A stretch of 64,000 bases of DNA, taken from the NCBI RefSeq assembly GCF_004365705.1, contig NZ_SOBN01000002.1, forward strand, positions 496,001 to 560,000. The letters run 5' to 3'. The stretch is from Streptomyces sp. 846.5. Its GTDB lineage: Bacteria > Actinomycetota > Actinomycetes > Streptomycetales > Streptomycetaceae. Shown piece by piece: positions 1 through 7,649 of this stretch. The translations under genes and the position numbers were made by a program. Positions within the stretch are counted from its first letter, which is position 1; every line of letters starts with the position of its first letter. The notes beneath the pieces were generated by a model, which did not search any database, was not told the DNA's origin, and saw nothing but the letters and a program-made list of their open reading frames with translations.

Positions 1-255
1 CAGGCCGGCCGGCGTATCCCGCAGGACTTCTCCATCACCGGCGTGGTGGCCAGCCACTGGGCCGAGGACTTCCGTCCGCCGCTCACGGCCGCGGACGTCC
101 CGGCGACGGAGATGGCCGCTCAGGCCCTCTCACTGCTGACCGAGCGGATCAGCGATCCGTCCACCCCGCCCCAGCACATCCTGATGACCCCGTCCATCAC
201 CCTGCGCCACAGCACCGCCGCCGCCGGGATCGGATCGGTACGCTCACCGTTGTAG
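1..255 (+). CDS. LacI-family transcriptional regulator, C-terminal fragment (cut by window edge)
   Basis: The frame is open from the first base to a TAG at 253-255, giving the last 84 residues of a protein whose start lies outside the window. The visible part looks like the end of the periplasmic-binding-like effector domain of LacI/GalR regulators: a beta-strand segment with ITGVV, then RPPLTAADVP followed by EMAAQALSLL, which matches the family pattern of a PPLTT-type turn before the last helix. The DNA-binding N-terminus is not visible, so the target and effector cannot be deduced. It probably belongs to a neighbouring sugar locus rather than to the polyketide genes. Confidence 0.7.
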   Translation, partial: QAGRRIPQDFSITGVVASHWAEDFRPPLTAADVPATEMAAQALSLLTERISDPSTPPQHILMTPSITLRHSTAAAGIGSVRSPL

Positions 256-340
256 CCGGTTCGTGATGACGGTCGATCAGTGGCTGCTACGGTCGACAGG
301 CAACGAGGGCGGGCCAGTGCGGCGAAAGGAACCGGTGGCG

Positions 341-769
341 GTGGAGAGCGCGAGCAGGCATTCGGGCCTCGCCCGGCTGTTCGCGGTGCTCGCGGTCCTG
401 GTCGGCCTGTTCCTCATGCACGGCGCTCCCACCGCGGCGATGGGCGACTGCCACGAGTCGATGGCTCTGACGCTGCCGGGCGCACATCCCATGGCCGCGA
501 CAGCCGCGCATACAGCGGCCGGCCCCTCCGTGCAGACGCAGCGGCAGAGCGAGACGGCGACCGGCTCGCAGGGCACCAGTTGCGTCACCACCCCGATCCG
601 CGGCCACCTGACGCTCCCCGCGCCGGTGCTGGCGTTCGCGGCCCTGGTGGCTCTGACCGTGCTGCTCGGCACCGGTCGGCTCGGGGGTGCGCGCTCCGCG
701 CGGCGCCGAGGTCCGCCGCCGACCGGCGGTCGGCAACTACTCCTCCAGGTGTGCATCGCCCGGACCTGA
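341..769 (+). CDS. Small membrane protein, DUF6153-like
   Basis: This protein of about 142 residues has two hydrophobic segments, roughly residues 10-27 and 92-110. Between them is a Ser/Thr/Ala-rich, presumably extracytoplasmic, stretch with a Cys-His pair (GDCHES) and a second Cys (TSCVT). The arrangement and the MHGAP motif after the first segment resemble the uncharacterised DUF6153 proteins of streptomycetes, which I recall lying beside metal-related genes. I chose the GTG at 341 because AAAGGA lies ten bases upstream; in-frame starts at 263 and 317 are possible. A Met/His-rich lipoprotein follows, so a role in envelope copper or metal handling is plausible but unproven. Confidence 0.6.
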   Translation: MESASRHSGLARLFAVLAVLVGLFLMHGAPTAAMGDCHESMALTLPGAHPMAATAAHTAAGPSVQTQRQSETATGSQGTSCVTTPIRGHLTLPAPVLAFAALVALTVLLGTGRLGGARSARRRGPPPTGGRQLLLQVCIART

Positions 770-770
770 C

Positions 771-820
771 AGGACCACCGGTCCCCTCCTACGTACGCGA
801 GGGGCGCCGGGGCCGGTCCT
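771..820 (+). terminator. Composite hairpin after the DUF6153-like gene
   Basis: Outer arms AGGACC (771-776) and GGTCCT (815-820) enclose inner arms CCCCTC (783-788) and GAGGGG (799-804). The structure begins directly after the stop codon at 769 and ends about 48 bases before the lipoprotein start. There is no T-run. It could be an attenuating terminator or an RNA-stabilising stem between the two genes. Confidence 0.35.
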
Positions 821-867
821 GCCCGAAGTCCGTGCGCCGCGAACGGCGCTCACCTGAGAGAGCACCC

Positions 868-1785
868 ATGTCTTCCTTCCCCCTGTCCCCGTCCCGTCGG
901 CGAGCCGCTGCCGTGGCCCTGGCGGCATCCGCCCTCGCGCTGACGCTGGCCGCCTGCGGCTCCAGCGCCGGCACCGGATCGGCCATGCCCGGCATGTCGG
1001 GGATGACCGACAGCACAACGCCGTCCGCGTCCGCGATGCCCACCATGAGCGGCATGGACGCCATGCCCTCGGGCGACGGCCTGTCCGCGACCAGCGGCGG
1101 CTACACCTTCACCTCGAACGCGGCCGCGCCCACCGCCGCCAAGGCGTCCGCCTACCGCTTCACCATCACCGGCCCGGACGGCAAGCCGGTCACCGACTTC
1201 GCCGTCGACCAGACCAAGAAGCTGCACTTCTACGCGATCCGCTCGGACCTGACCGGGTTCCAGCACATCCACCCCACCCTGTCTGCCGACGGCACCTGGA
1301 CCGCGCCCCTGGCCGCCCTCACCCCCGGGACCTGGCGGCTGTTCGCCACCTTCACCCCCGACTCCGGCTCCGGCAAGGGCACCGACTTCGTCCTCAGCCG
1401 TACCGTCACCGTCGCGGGCACATCCACGGACACCGCCCTCCCCAAGGCGGCCACCAGCATCACCGTCGACGGCTACACCGTCACCCTGAGCGGCGAGATG
1501 ATGGCCGGCATGGCCCACCCCCTGACGGTCACCATCACCAGGGGCGGAAAGCCCGTCACCGACCTCCAGCCCTACCTGGGCACCTACGCCCACCTCACCG
1601 CCTTCCACGCGGGCGACAGTGCCTTCGCCCACCTTCACCCCACCACCGCCGTGACCGGTGACCACGGCGGTCCGACCCTGTCCTTCCACGCCGAGCTGGC
1701 CAAAGCCGGCGACTGGCGGCTGTTCCTGCAGTTCCGGACCGCAGGGACGCTGCACACCGCCGCCGTCACCGTCCACGTGAGTTGA
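868..1785 (+). CDS. His/Met-rich secreted lipoprotein with duplicated beta-sandwich-like halves
   Basis: This is a predicted lipoprotein of 305 residues. After an Arg-rich n-region and hydrophobic core, the lipobox LAAC places the lipidated Cys at about residue 30. A Met-rich linker (PGMSGM, PTMSGMDAM) follows. The rest is two related halves of about 100 residues, each with a GKPVTD turn, an H-x-H-P motif (FQHIHP and FAHLHP) and a WRLF strand near its end. The paired HxH and Met clusters suggest binding of copper or another soft metal at the cell surface; the closest named idea would be CopC/YtkA-like folds, but I cannot assign a family. The ATG at 868 is preceded by GAGAG. The longer upstream frame from 280 is an overlap shadow. 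Confidence 0.6.
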   Translation: MSSFPLSPSRRRAAAVALAASALALTLAACGSSAGTGSAMPGMSGMTDSTTPSASAMPTMSGMDAMPSGDGLSATSGGYTFTSNAAAPTAAKASAYRFTITGPDGKPVTDFAVDQTKKLHFYAIRSDLTGFQHIHPTLSADGTWTAPLAALTPGTWRLFATFTPDSGSGKGTDFVLSRTVTVAGTSTDTALPKAATSITVDGYTVTLSGEMMAGMAHPLTVTITRGGKPVTDLQPYLGTYAHLTAFHAGDSAFAHLHPTTAVTGDHGGPTLSFHAELAKAGDWRLFLQFRTAGTLHTAAVTVHVS

Positions 1786-1855
1786 CCCCGGAGCGGCCGG
1801 GGCGCTGCCCGTGCGGCGGCGCCCCGGCCCGCCCTGTCCCGCAGACGGCGATGTG

Positions 1856-1861
1856 TAGCAT
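1856..1861 (+). promoter_or_regulatory. Possible -10 element for a leaderless tetR transcript
   Basis: TAGCAT matches the TANNNT -10 pattern and lies six bases before the GTG start of the TetR gene, which has no convincing ribosome binding site. That spacing is typical of leaderless transcripts in actinobacteria. A -35 match is weak (CTGTCC at 1834-1839). Confidence 0.35.
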
Positions 1862-1867
1862 GCGAGC

Positions 1868-2452
1868 GTGCCGAAACTGTGGAACGAGACGATCGAGGCG
1901 CACCGCCACGCGGTGCGTGACGCGATCATGGAAACCACAGCGGCCCTGGTCACCGAGCACGGCCTGGCCTCGGTGACGATGACTCAGATCGCCGAGCAGG
2001 CCGGCATCGGGCGCGCGACGTTGTACAAGTACTTCCCCGACGTCGACTCGATCCTGATCGCCCGGCACGGGGGTCATGTCGCGGCCCACCTCGCGCAGCT
2101 CACCGAACTCCGCGAGCAGGCAGGCACCCCCGCCGAGCAGCTGCACGCGGTCCTCGGGGCCTATGCCCTCATCTGCCACCACCGGGCACGCCACGCCGGC
2201 AGCGACATCGCGGCGCTGGTCCACCGCGGCGAGCCCCTCGCCCGCTCCGAGCAGCGGCTCGTCGAGCTGTTCCGGGACGTGCTCGCCGAGGCTGCGGCGG
2301 CCGACGGGCTCCGCACGGACGTCCCGCCGGAGGAGCTCGCGACCTACTGCCTGCACGCGCTGTCCGCAGCGGCGGGCCTGCCGGACGAGGCCGCGGTGCA
2401 CCGCCTGGTGACGGTCACCCTGACCGGCCTGCGCCCTGCGGACATCCGATAG
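1868..2452 (+). CDS. TetR/AcrR-family transcriptional regulator
   Basis: This 194-residue protein has the standard TetR layout. The N-terminal helix-turn-helix includes TMTQIAEQAGIGRATLYKYF (about residues 37-56), the classic recognition-helix signature. The remainder is an all-helical ligand and dimer domain containing ICHHRARHAG. The family represses targets until a small molecule binds. The GTG at 1868 is the only start that leaves the N-terminus at a normal length. The gene ends eight bases from the converging nmtR gene. The preceding lipoprotein lies 82 bases upstream on the same strand and is a candidate target, but neither target nor ligand can be read from the sequence. Confidence 0.88.
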   Translation: MPKLWNETIEAHRHAVRDAIMETTAALVTEHGLASVTMTQIAEQAGIGRATLYKYFPDVDSILIARHGGHVAAHLAQLTELREQAGTPAEQLHAVLGAYALICHHRARHAGSDIAALVHRGEPLARSEQRLVELFRDVLAEAAAADGLRTDVPPEELATYCLHALSAAAGLPDEAAVHRLVTVTLTGLRPADIR

Positions 2453-2460
2453 CAGCGGTC

Positions 2461-2841
2461 TCAACCGCCCACGGGTGCAACGTCCTCCGGGGCGTCGACC
2501 AGACCGAGCTTCAGGTGCTCCACATGGAATATGGCCTGGTCCAGGAGTTCGGCGACATGGTGGTCGTACAGGGCGTAGACCATGGAGCGCCCGTGCCGTT
2601 CGACGGTGACCAGGCCCAGGTTCTTCAGCAGCCGCAGTTGGTGCGAGCAGGCCGAGCGTTCCATCCCGGCGGCCTCCGCCAAGTCACTGGCCGCGCACGG
2701 GCCCTCGACCAGCCGGGCCAGGATCAGCAGCCGGGACGGGGTGGCCAGGGCCTGCAGCAGGGTGGCCACGTCGGCGCTGCCGACATGGTCCAGCCGCTCG
2801 CGTGCGGTGGCGCGCTTCTTCTCGACGACTCCATGACCCAT
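2461..2841 (-). CDS. nmtR: NmtR-like ArsR/SmtB-family Ni(II)/Co(II)-sensing repressor
   Basis: This 126-residue winged-helix repressor closely resembles mycobacterial NmtR. It starts MGHG, so Gly2 and His3 can form the N-terminal metal site used by NmtR. The core motif LATPSRLLIL and recognition helix region MERSACSHQLRLL are typical of the family. The alpha-5 metal site is intact as D93-x-H95-(10)-H106-x2-H109, the SmtB/CzrA/NmtR pattern. From memory of NmtR, its next histidine (LHLG) is Lys here (LKLG), so the outer-sphere site differs. The gene is divergent from a P1B-4 ATPase. Metal binding should release DNA and induce efflux. A weak AGGA lies seven bases before the ATG. Confidence 0.9.
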   Translation of the reverse strand: MGHGVVEKKRATARERLDHVGSADVATLLQALATPSRLLILARLVEGPCAASDLAEAAGMERSACSHQLRLLKNLGLVTVERHGRSMVYALYDHHVAELLDQAIFHVEHLKLGLVDAPEDVAPVGG

Positions 2842-2864
2842 GGTGGCATCCTACCCATGACGCG

Positions 2865-2878
2865 TGAATGATTGTTCA
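2865..2878. promoter_or_regulatory. Candidate NmtR operator
   Basis: TGAATGATTGTTCA is an imperfect palindrome (TGAA, six bases, TTCA) of the kind bound by ArsR/SmtB repressors. It sits in the 97-bp gap between the divergent nmtR and ATPase genes and precedes a possible -10 (TATGGT, 2889-2894) for the ATPase. Binding here would cover the -35 region. Confidence 0.55.
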
Positions 2879-2938
2879 AGCGATCCGGTATGGTGGACGA
2901 GTCGCCCCGTCCGGCCCCTGCGAAGGAACCACGCCTCC

Positions 2939-4966
2939 ATGTCCCCGACCCTCACCCGGCGCCCGGCCCCGGCCGCCGCAGCCCGTGACCCGCTGACCGC
3001 CTCCAAGCGGCGCACGCGGGTGTTCGCGCTGGCCGAGGCCCGCTGGGCGGCGGCCGCCACGCTCGCGTTCCTGATCGCGCTGCCGCTGCAGCTCAGCGGT
3101 GTCCCCGCATGGGCCTGGGCGCCGCTCTACGCCGTCGCCTACGTCGCCGGCGGCTGGGAGCCCGGCTGGGCCGGACTGCAGGCGCTGCGCGGGAAGACCC
3201 TGGACGTTGACCTGCTGATGATCGTCGCCGCCCTCGGCGCGGCCTCGATCGGGCAGGTCATGGACGGCGCGCTGCTGATCGTCATCTTCGCCACCTCCGG
3301 CGCCCTGGAGGCGCTGGCCACCGCCCGCACCCAGGACTCCGTGCGCGGCCTGCTCGACCTCGCCCCCACCACCACGACCCGCCTGCTCGACGACGGCACC
3401 GAGGAGACGGTGGCCACCGGGACCCTGGCGGTGGGCGACACCGTCCTGATCCGCCCGGGCGAGCGGATCGGCGCCGACGGACGGGTCCTGGACGGCGCGA
3501 GCGAGGTCGACCAGGCCACCATCACCGGCGAGCCGCTGCCGGTGGCCAAGGAGGCGGGGGACGAGGTCTTCGCCGGAACCCTGAACGGCACCGGCGCACT
3601 GCGGGTGAAGGTCGAACGCGACGCCTCCGACTCGGTGATCGCCCGCATCGTCGCCATGGTCGAGGAGGCCTCCGAGACCAAGGCCCCCACCCAGCTGTTC
3701 ATCGAGAAGGTCGAGCAGCGCTACTCACTGGGCATGGTCTTCGCCACCCTCGCGGTGTTCCTGGTCCCGCTGGCCTTCGGCGCGGCCGTGACCGGCTCGC
3801 TGCTGCGCGCCATGACCTTCATGATCGTCGCCTCCCCCTGCGCCGTGGTGCTGGCCACCATGCCGCCGCTGCTGTCCGCCATCGCCAACGCCGGACGGCA
3901 CGGCGTGCTGGTGAAGTCCGCCGTGGTGATGGAGCGCCTGGGCCAGGTCGACGCGGTCGCGCTGGACAAGACCGGCACCCTGACCGAGGGCACCCCCCGG
4001 GTCACCGACATCCGTCCGCTGACCGGCTCGCGCCTGTCCGAGGACGCCCTGCTGACGCTGGCGGCCGCAGCCGAGCACCCCAGCGAGCACCCGCTGGCCC
4101 GAGCCGTGGTCGGCGCCGCCCGCGCACGCGGCCTGCGCCTGCCGACCGCGCAGGACTTCAGCTCCACCCCCGGCATCGGCGTCACCGCCGGCGTCGACGG
4201 AGCCGCGATCGCCGTCGGGGCCCCGGCCCGGCTGGTCGACGACGCCTCCGGGGCCCTCGCCGCGCGAGCGACCGTCATCGCCGGGGAGTTGGAGAACGGT
4301 GGCCGCACCGCGGTCCTGGTGGTGCGGGACGGAACCCCCGTCGGCGTCCTGGGCATCGCCGACCGGCTGCGTCCCGACGCCGCGACCACCGTCGCCGCGC
4401 TCACCGCGCTGACCTGCACCGCCCCCCTGCTGGTGACCGGCGACAACCCGCGCGCCGCCGCGCGGCTCGCGGCCGAGGTCGGCATCACCGACGTCCGCGC
4501 CCAACTGCTGCCGCAGGACAAGGTCGCCGCCGTCCGGGAACTGGAGACGGCCGGACGCAGGGTGCTGGTGATCGGCGACGGCGTCAACGACGCCCCCGCA
4601 CTGGCCGCCGCGCACACCGGCATCGCCATGGGCCGGGCCGGCTCCGACCTCGCCCTGGAGACCGCCGATGCGGTCGTCGTCCGCGACGAACTGGCCACCG
4701 TCCCCACCGTGATCCGCCTGTCCCGGCGCGCCCGCGCGCTGGTGGTGCAGAACCTGGTCATCGCCTCGGTGTTCATCTCCGGCCTGGTCGTCTGGGACCT
4801 GGCCGGCCACCTGCCGCTGCCCCTCGGCGTGCTGGGCCACGAGGGCTCCACCGTCATCGTCGGCCTCAACGGACTGCGACTGCTGCGCGACGCCGCCTGG
4901 CAACGCGCCGCACAGGCCGGCACCGCACAGGCCGGCACCGCCTCGCCCATTGGAGAGCGCCGGTGA
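2939..4966 (+). CDS. ctpJ: P1B-4-type heavy-metal-exporting ATPase (Co/Ni efflux, CtpJ/NmtA-like)
   Basis: This 675-residue membrane ATPase would pump Co2+ and probably Ni2+ out of the cell. Visible motifs in order are ITGEPLP (actuator), the transmembrane metal site SPC in ASPCAVVLATMPP, the phosphorylation site DKTGTLTEG, the heavy-metal HP motif in EHPLARAVV, GDGVNDAPAL, and HEGST in the last helices. SPC together with HEGST defines the P1B-4 subgroup. There is no N-terminal CxxC domain. The ATG at 2939 has AAGGA eleven bases upstream; a GTG at 2864 would overlap the operator. The divergent NmtR-like repressor indicates regulation by Ni/Co. The extreme C-terminus contains a 15-bp tandem duplication. 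The stop overlaps the next start. Confidence 0.9.
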   Translation: MSPTLTRRPAPAAAARDPLTASKRRTRVFALAEARWAAAATLAFLIALPLQLSGVPAWAWAPLYAVAYVAGGWEPGWAGLQALRGKTLDVDLLMIVAALGAASIGQVMDGALLIVIFATSGALEALATARTQDSVRGLLDLAPTTTTRLLDDGTEETVATGTLAVGDTVLIRPGERIGADGRVLDGASEVDQATITGEPLPVAKEAGDEVFAGTLNGTGALRVKVERDASDSVIARIVAMVEEASETKAPTQLFIEKVEQRYSLGMVFATLAVFLVPLAFGAAVTGSLLRAMTFMIVASPCAVVLATMPPLLSAIANAGRHGVLVKSAVVMERLGQVDAVALDKTGTLTEGTPRVTDIRPLTGSRLSEDALLTLAAAAEHPSEHPLARAVVGAARARGLRLPTAQDFSSTPGIGVTAGVDGAAIAVGAPARLVDDASGALAARATVIAGELENGGRTAVLVVRDGTPVGVLGIADRLRPDAATTVAALTALTCTAPLLVTGDNPRAAARLAAEVGITDVRAQLLPQDKVAAVRELETAGRRVLVIGDGVNDAPALAAAHTGIAMGRAGSDLALETADAVVVRDELATVPTVIRLSRRARALVVQNLVIASVFISGLVVWDLAGHLPLPLGVLGHEGSTVIVGLNGLRLLRDAAWQRAAQAGTAQAGTASPIGERR

Positions 4967-5373
4967 GCCACCGCAGCAAACGCGCCGCCACCACCCCACC
5001 CCCAGCCGCGCCGCGGCCCACCGTCACCGTCTGCCGCGGCTGCTGCTGCGGCACCGCCAAGGTCCCCCGCCTGGACCACGAGGCCCAACTCGCCGACCTG
5101 CGCACGGGCCTGGCGGAGGTCGCCACCGTCCGCCGCGTCGACTGCCTGGACGCCTGCGAGCACGCCAACGTCATCGTCGTCCAGCCCTCCGCCGAGGGCC
5201 GCCGCGCCGGAGGCCGACCCGTGTGGCTCGGCCTCGTCAACGACCCCGACGCCGGAGCGGACATCACCGCCTGGGTCGAGGCCGGAGGCCCCGGCCTCGC
5301 AGACCCACCCGACATCCTCGACCTCTACGCCTTCACCCCCTCCCGCCGGATCCAGAAGGACTTCGATTCCTGA
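4963..5373 (+). CDS. Thioredoxin-like [2Fe-2S] ferredoxin-domain protein
   Basis: This protein of 136 residues has the Cys spacing of thioredoxin-like ferredoxins: CRGCCCG at residues 24-30 and CLDAC at 61-65. The likely cluster ligands are Cys24, one of Cys27-29, Cys61 and Cys65. The N-terminus is basic and Pro-rich, and no signal peptide is apparent. Its GTG overlaps the ATPase stop (GTGA), so it is translationally coupled to the Ni/Co pump. The pairing suggests a redox or metal-handling accessory role in metal stress, but no partner is evident and the reaction is unknown. Confidence 0.75.
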   Translation: MSHRSKRAATTPPPAAPRPTVTVCRGCCCGTAKVPRLDHEAQLADLRTGLAEVATVRRVDCLDACEHANVIVVQPSAEGRRAGGRPVWLGLVNDPDAGADITAWVEAGGPGLADPPDILDLYAFTPSRRIQKDFDS

Positions 5374-5381
5374 TCTTGTTG

Positions 5382-5645
5382 TCAAGCGGCTGCCGTGACG
5401 GGTGGCATCGGCTCGTAGCACCGTCCGTCACGCAGCAGGGCCCACAAAACGTTGACGCGCCTTCGGGCGAGGGCGAGGGCGAGGGCGAGGACAGCCTGAG
5501 TATGCCGTTTGCCCTCAGCGCGCTTTCGGTCGTAAAAGCGGCGGGGCTCGTCGCAGCCTCGGATGCTGATCAACGCCGAAATGGCCGTCGGCTTCTCTCG
5601 GGTCACGCTGGTGTGCTGGGGTTGATCGTACGGGTGCGGTCGCAC
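5382..5645 (-). pseudogene. IS110-type transposase, C-terminal remnant
   Basis: The frame encodes the C-terminal end of an IS110-like transposase: SALISIRG, then RRFYDRKRAEGKRHTQA and RRRVNVLWALLRDG, a pattern familiar from the last helices of this family. The catalytic DEDD and Ser domains are missing, and no upstream frame continues the protein, so it is a fragment. Inside it the codons for Leu-Ala are repeated by a hexamer expansion. The first residues are not transposase-like and are probably flanking DNA read in frame. It lies between the metal-resistance genes and the acyl-CoA carboxylase genes, and may mark an old insertion border of the cluster. Confidence 0.65.
5465..5488. repeat. 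Hexanucleotide microsatellite (GGGCGA)x4
   Basis: Four perfect copies of GGGCGA lie inside the transposase remnant. On the minus strand they read as repeated CTC GCC (Leu-Ala) codons, extending a stretch that normally runs directly into the RRRVNVL segment. Replication slippage is the simplest cause. Confidence 0.8.
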
Positions 5646-5654
5646 GCTCGCGGG

Positions 5655-5852
5655 TCAGGCCGCGGAGTGCCAGCTGTGGGGCGGGGAGTAGGAGGGGGAA
5701 CGCTCCAGCCGCCGCCAGCGGACGATCGGGATGGAACGGGCGGGGGCGCGCGAAGCGACGGCGGCGCGGGCGACCAGGACGGCGGTGAGGGCGGCCAGTT
5801 CCTCGGCGGTGAGGCTGCCTTTGACGACCCGTACAGCTGAGTCTTCGTTCAC
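5655..5852 (-). CDS. accE: Acyl-CoA carboxylase epsilon subunit
   Basis: This small protein of 65 residues contains VRVVKGSLTAEELAALTAVL, the signature of actinobacterial acyl-CoA carboxylase epsilon subunits, followed by a basic Trp-containing tail. Epsilon subunits stabilise the complex of biotinylated alpha and carboxyltransferase beta subunits and raise activity. The GTG at 5852 has a very strong ribosome binding site (AAGGAGGA at 5861-5868) and starts 29 bases after the beta-subunit stop, so the two are co-transcribed. No alpha subunit is in the window; a shared AccA elsewhere is presumably used. Confidence 0.85.
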   Translation of the reverse strand: MNEDSAVRVVKGSLTAEELAALTAVLVARAAVASRAPARSIPIVRWRRLERSPSYSPPHSWHSAA

Positions 5853-5881
5853 GGTTGAGATCCTCCTTGCTGGACGGATGG

Positions 5882-7483
<1,602 letters not shown>

Positions 7484-7630
7484 CCCCATCAACTCCCAGT
7501 CCGTCAGGTGAAGGCCACTGGGACAAACGTGGCCGCCCACCGACCTGCGATACAAGCCCAACCGTGCGATACGGCGGGAAGTCTGGTCGTTTCCCCCGTG
7601 CTTCGCGGGCAGGTTCGGATCCGCCCGCGA

Positions 7631-7649
7631 GGCCGCCTATCGGGCGGCC
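7631..7649 (-). terminator. GC hairpin spanning the stop of the last LAL gene
   Basis: GGCCGCC (7631-7637) and GGCGGCC (7643-7649) form a perfect seven-pair stem around a five-base loop that contains the stop codon of the LAL gene ending at 7637. It could terminate the regulator operon before accB. No T-run follows. Confidence 0.4.

Noticed and set aside
280..1785. 501-residue protein spanning both the DUF6153-like gene and the lipoprotein
   Set aside because: The first half is an out-of-frame reading of the membrane protein. The lipoprotein signal peptide clearly starts at 868.
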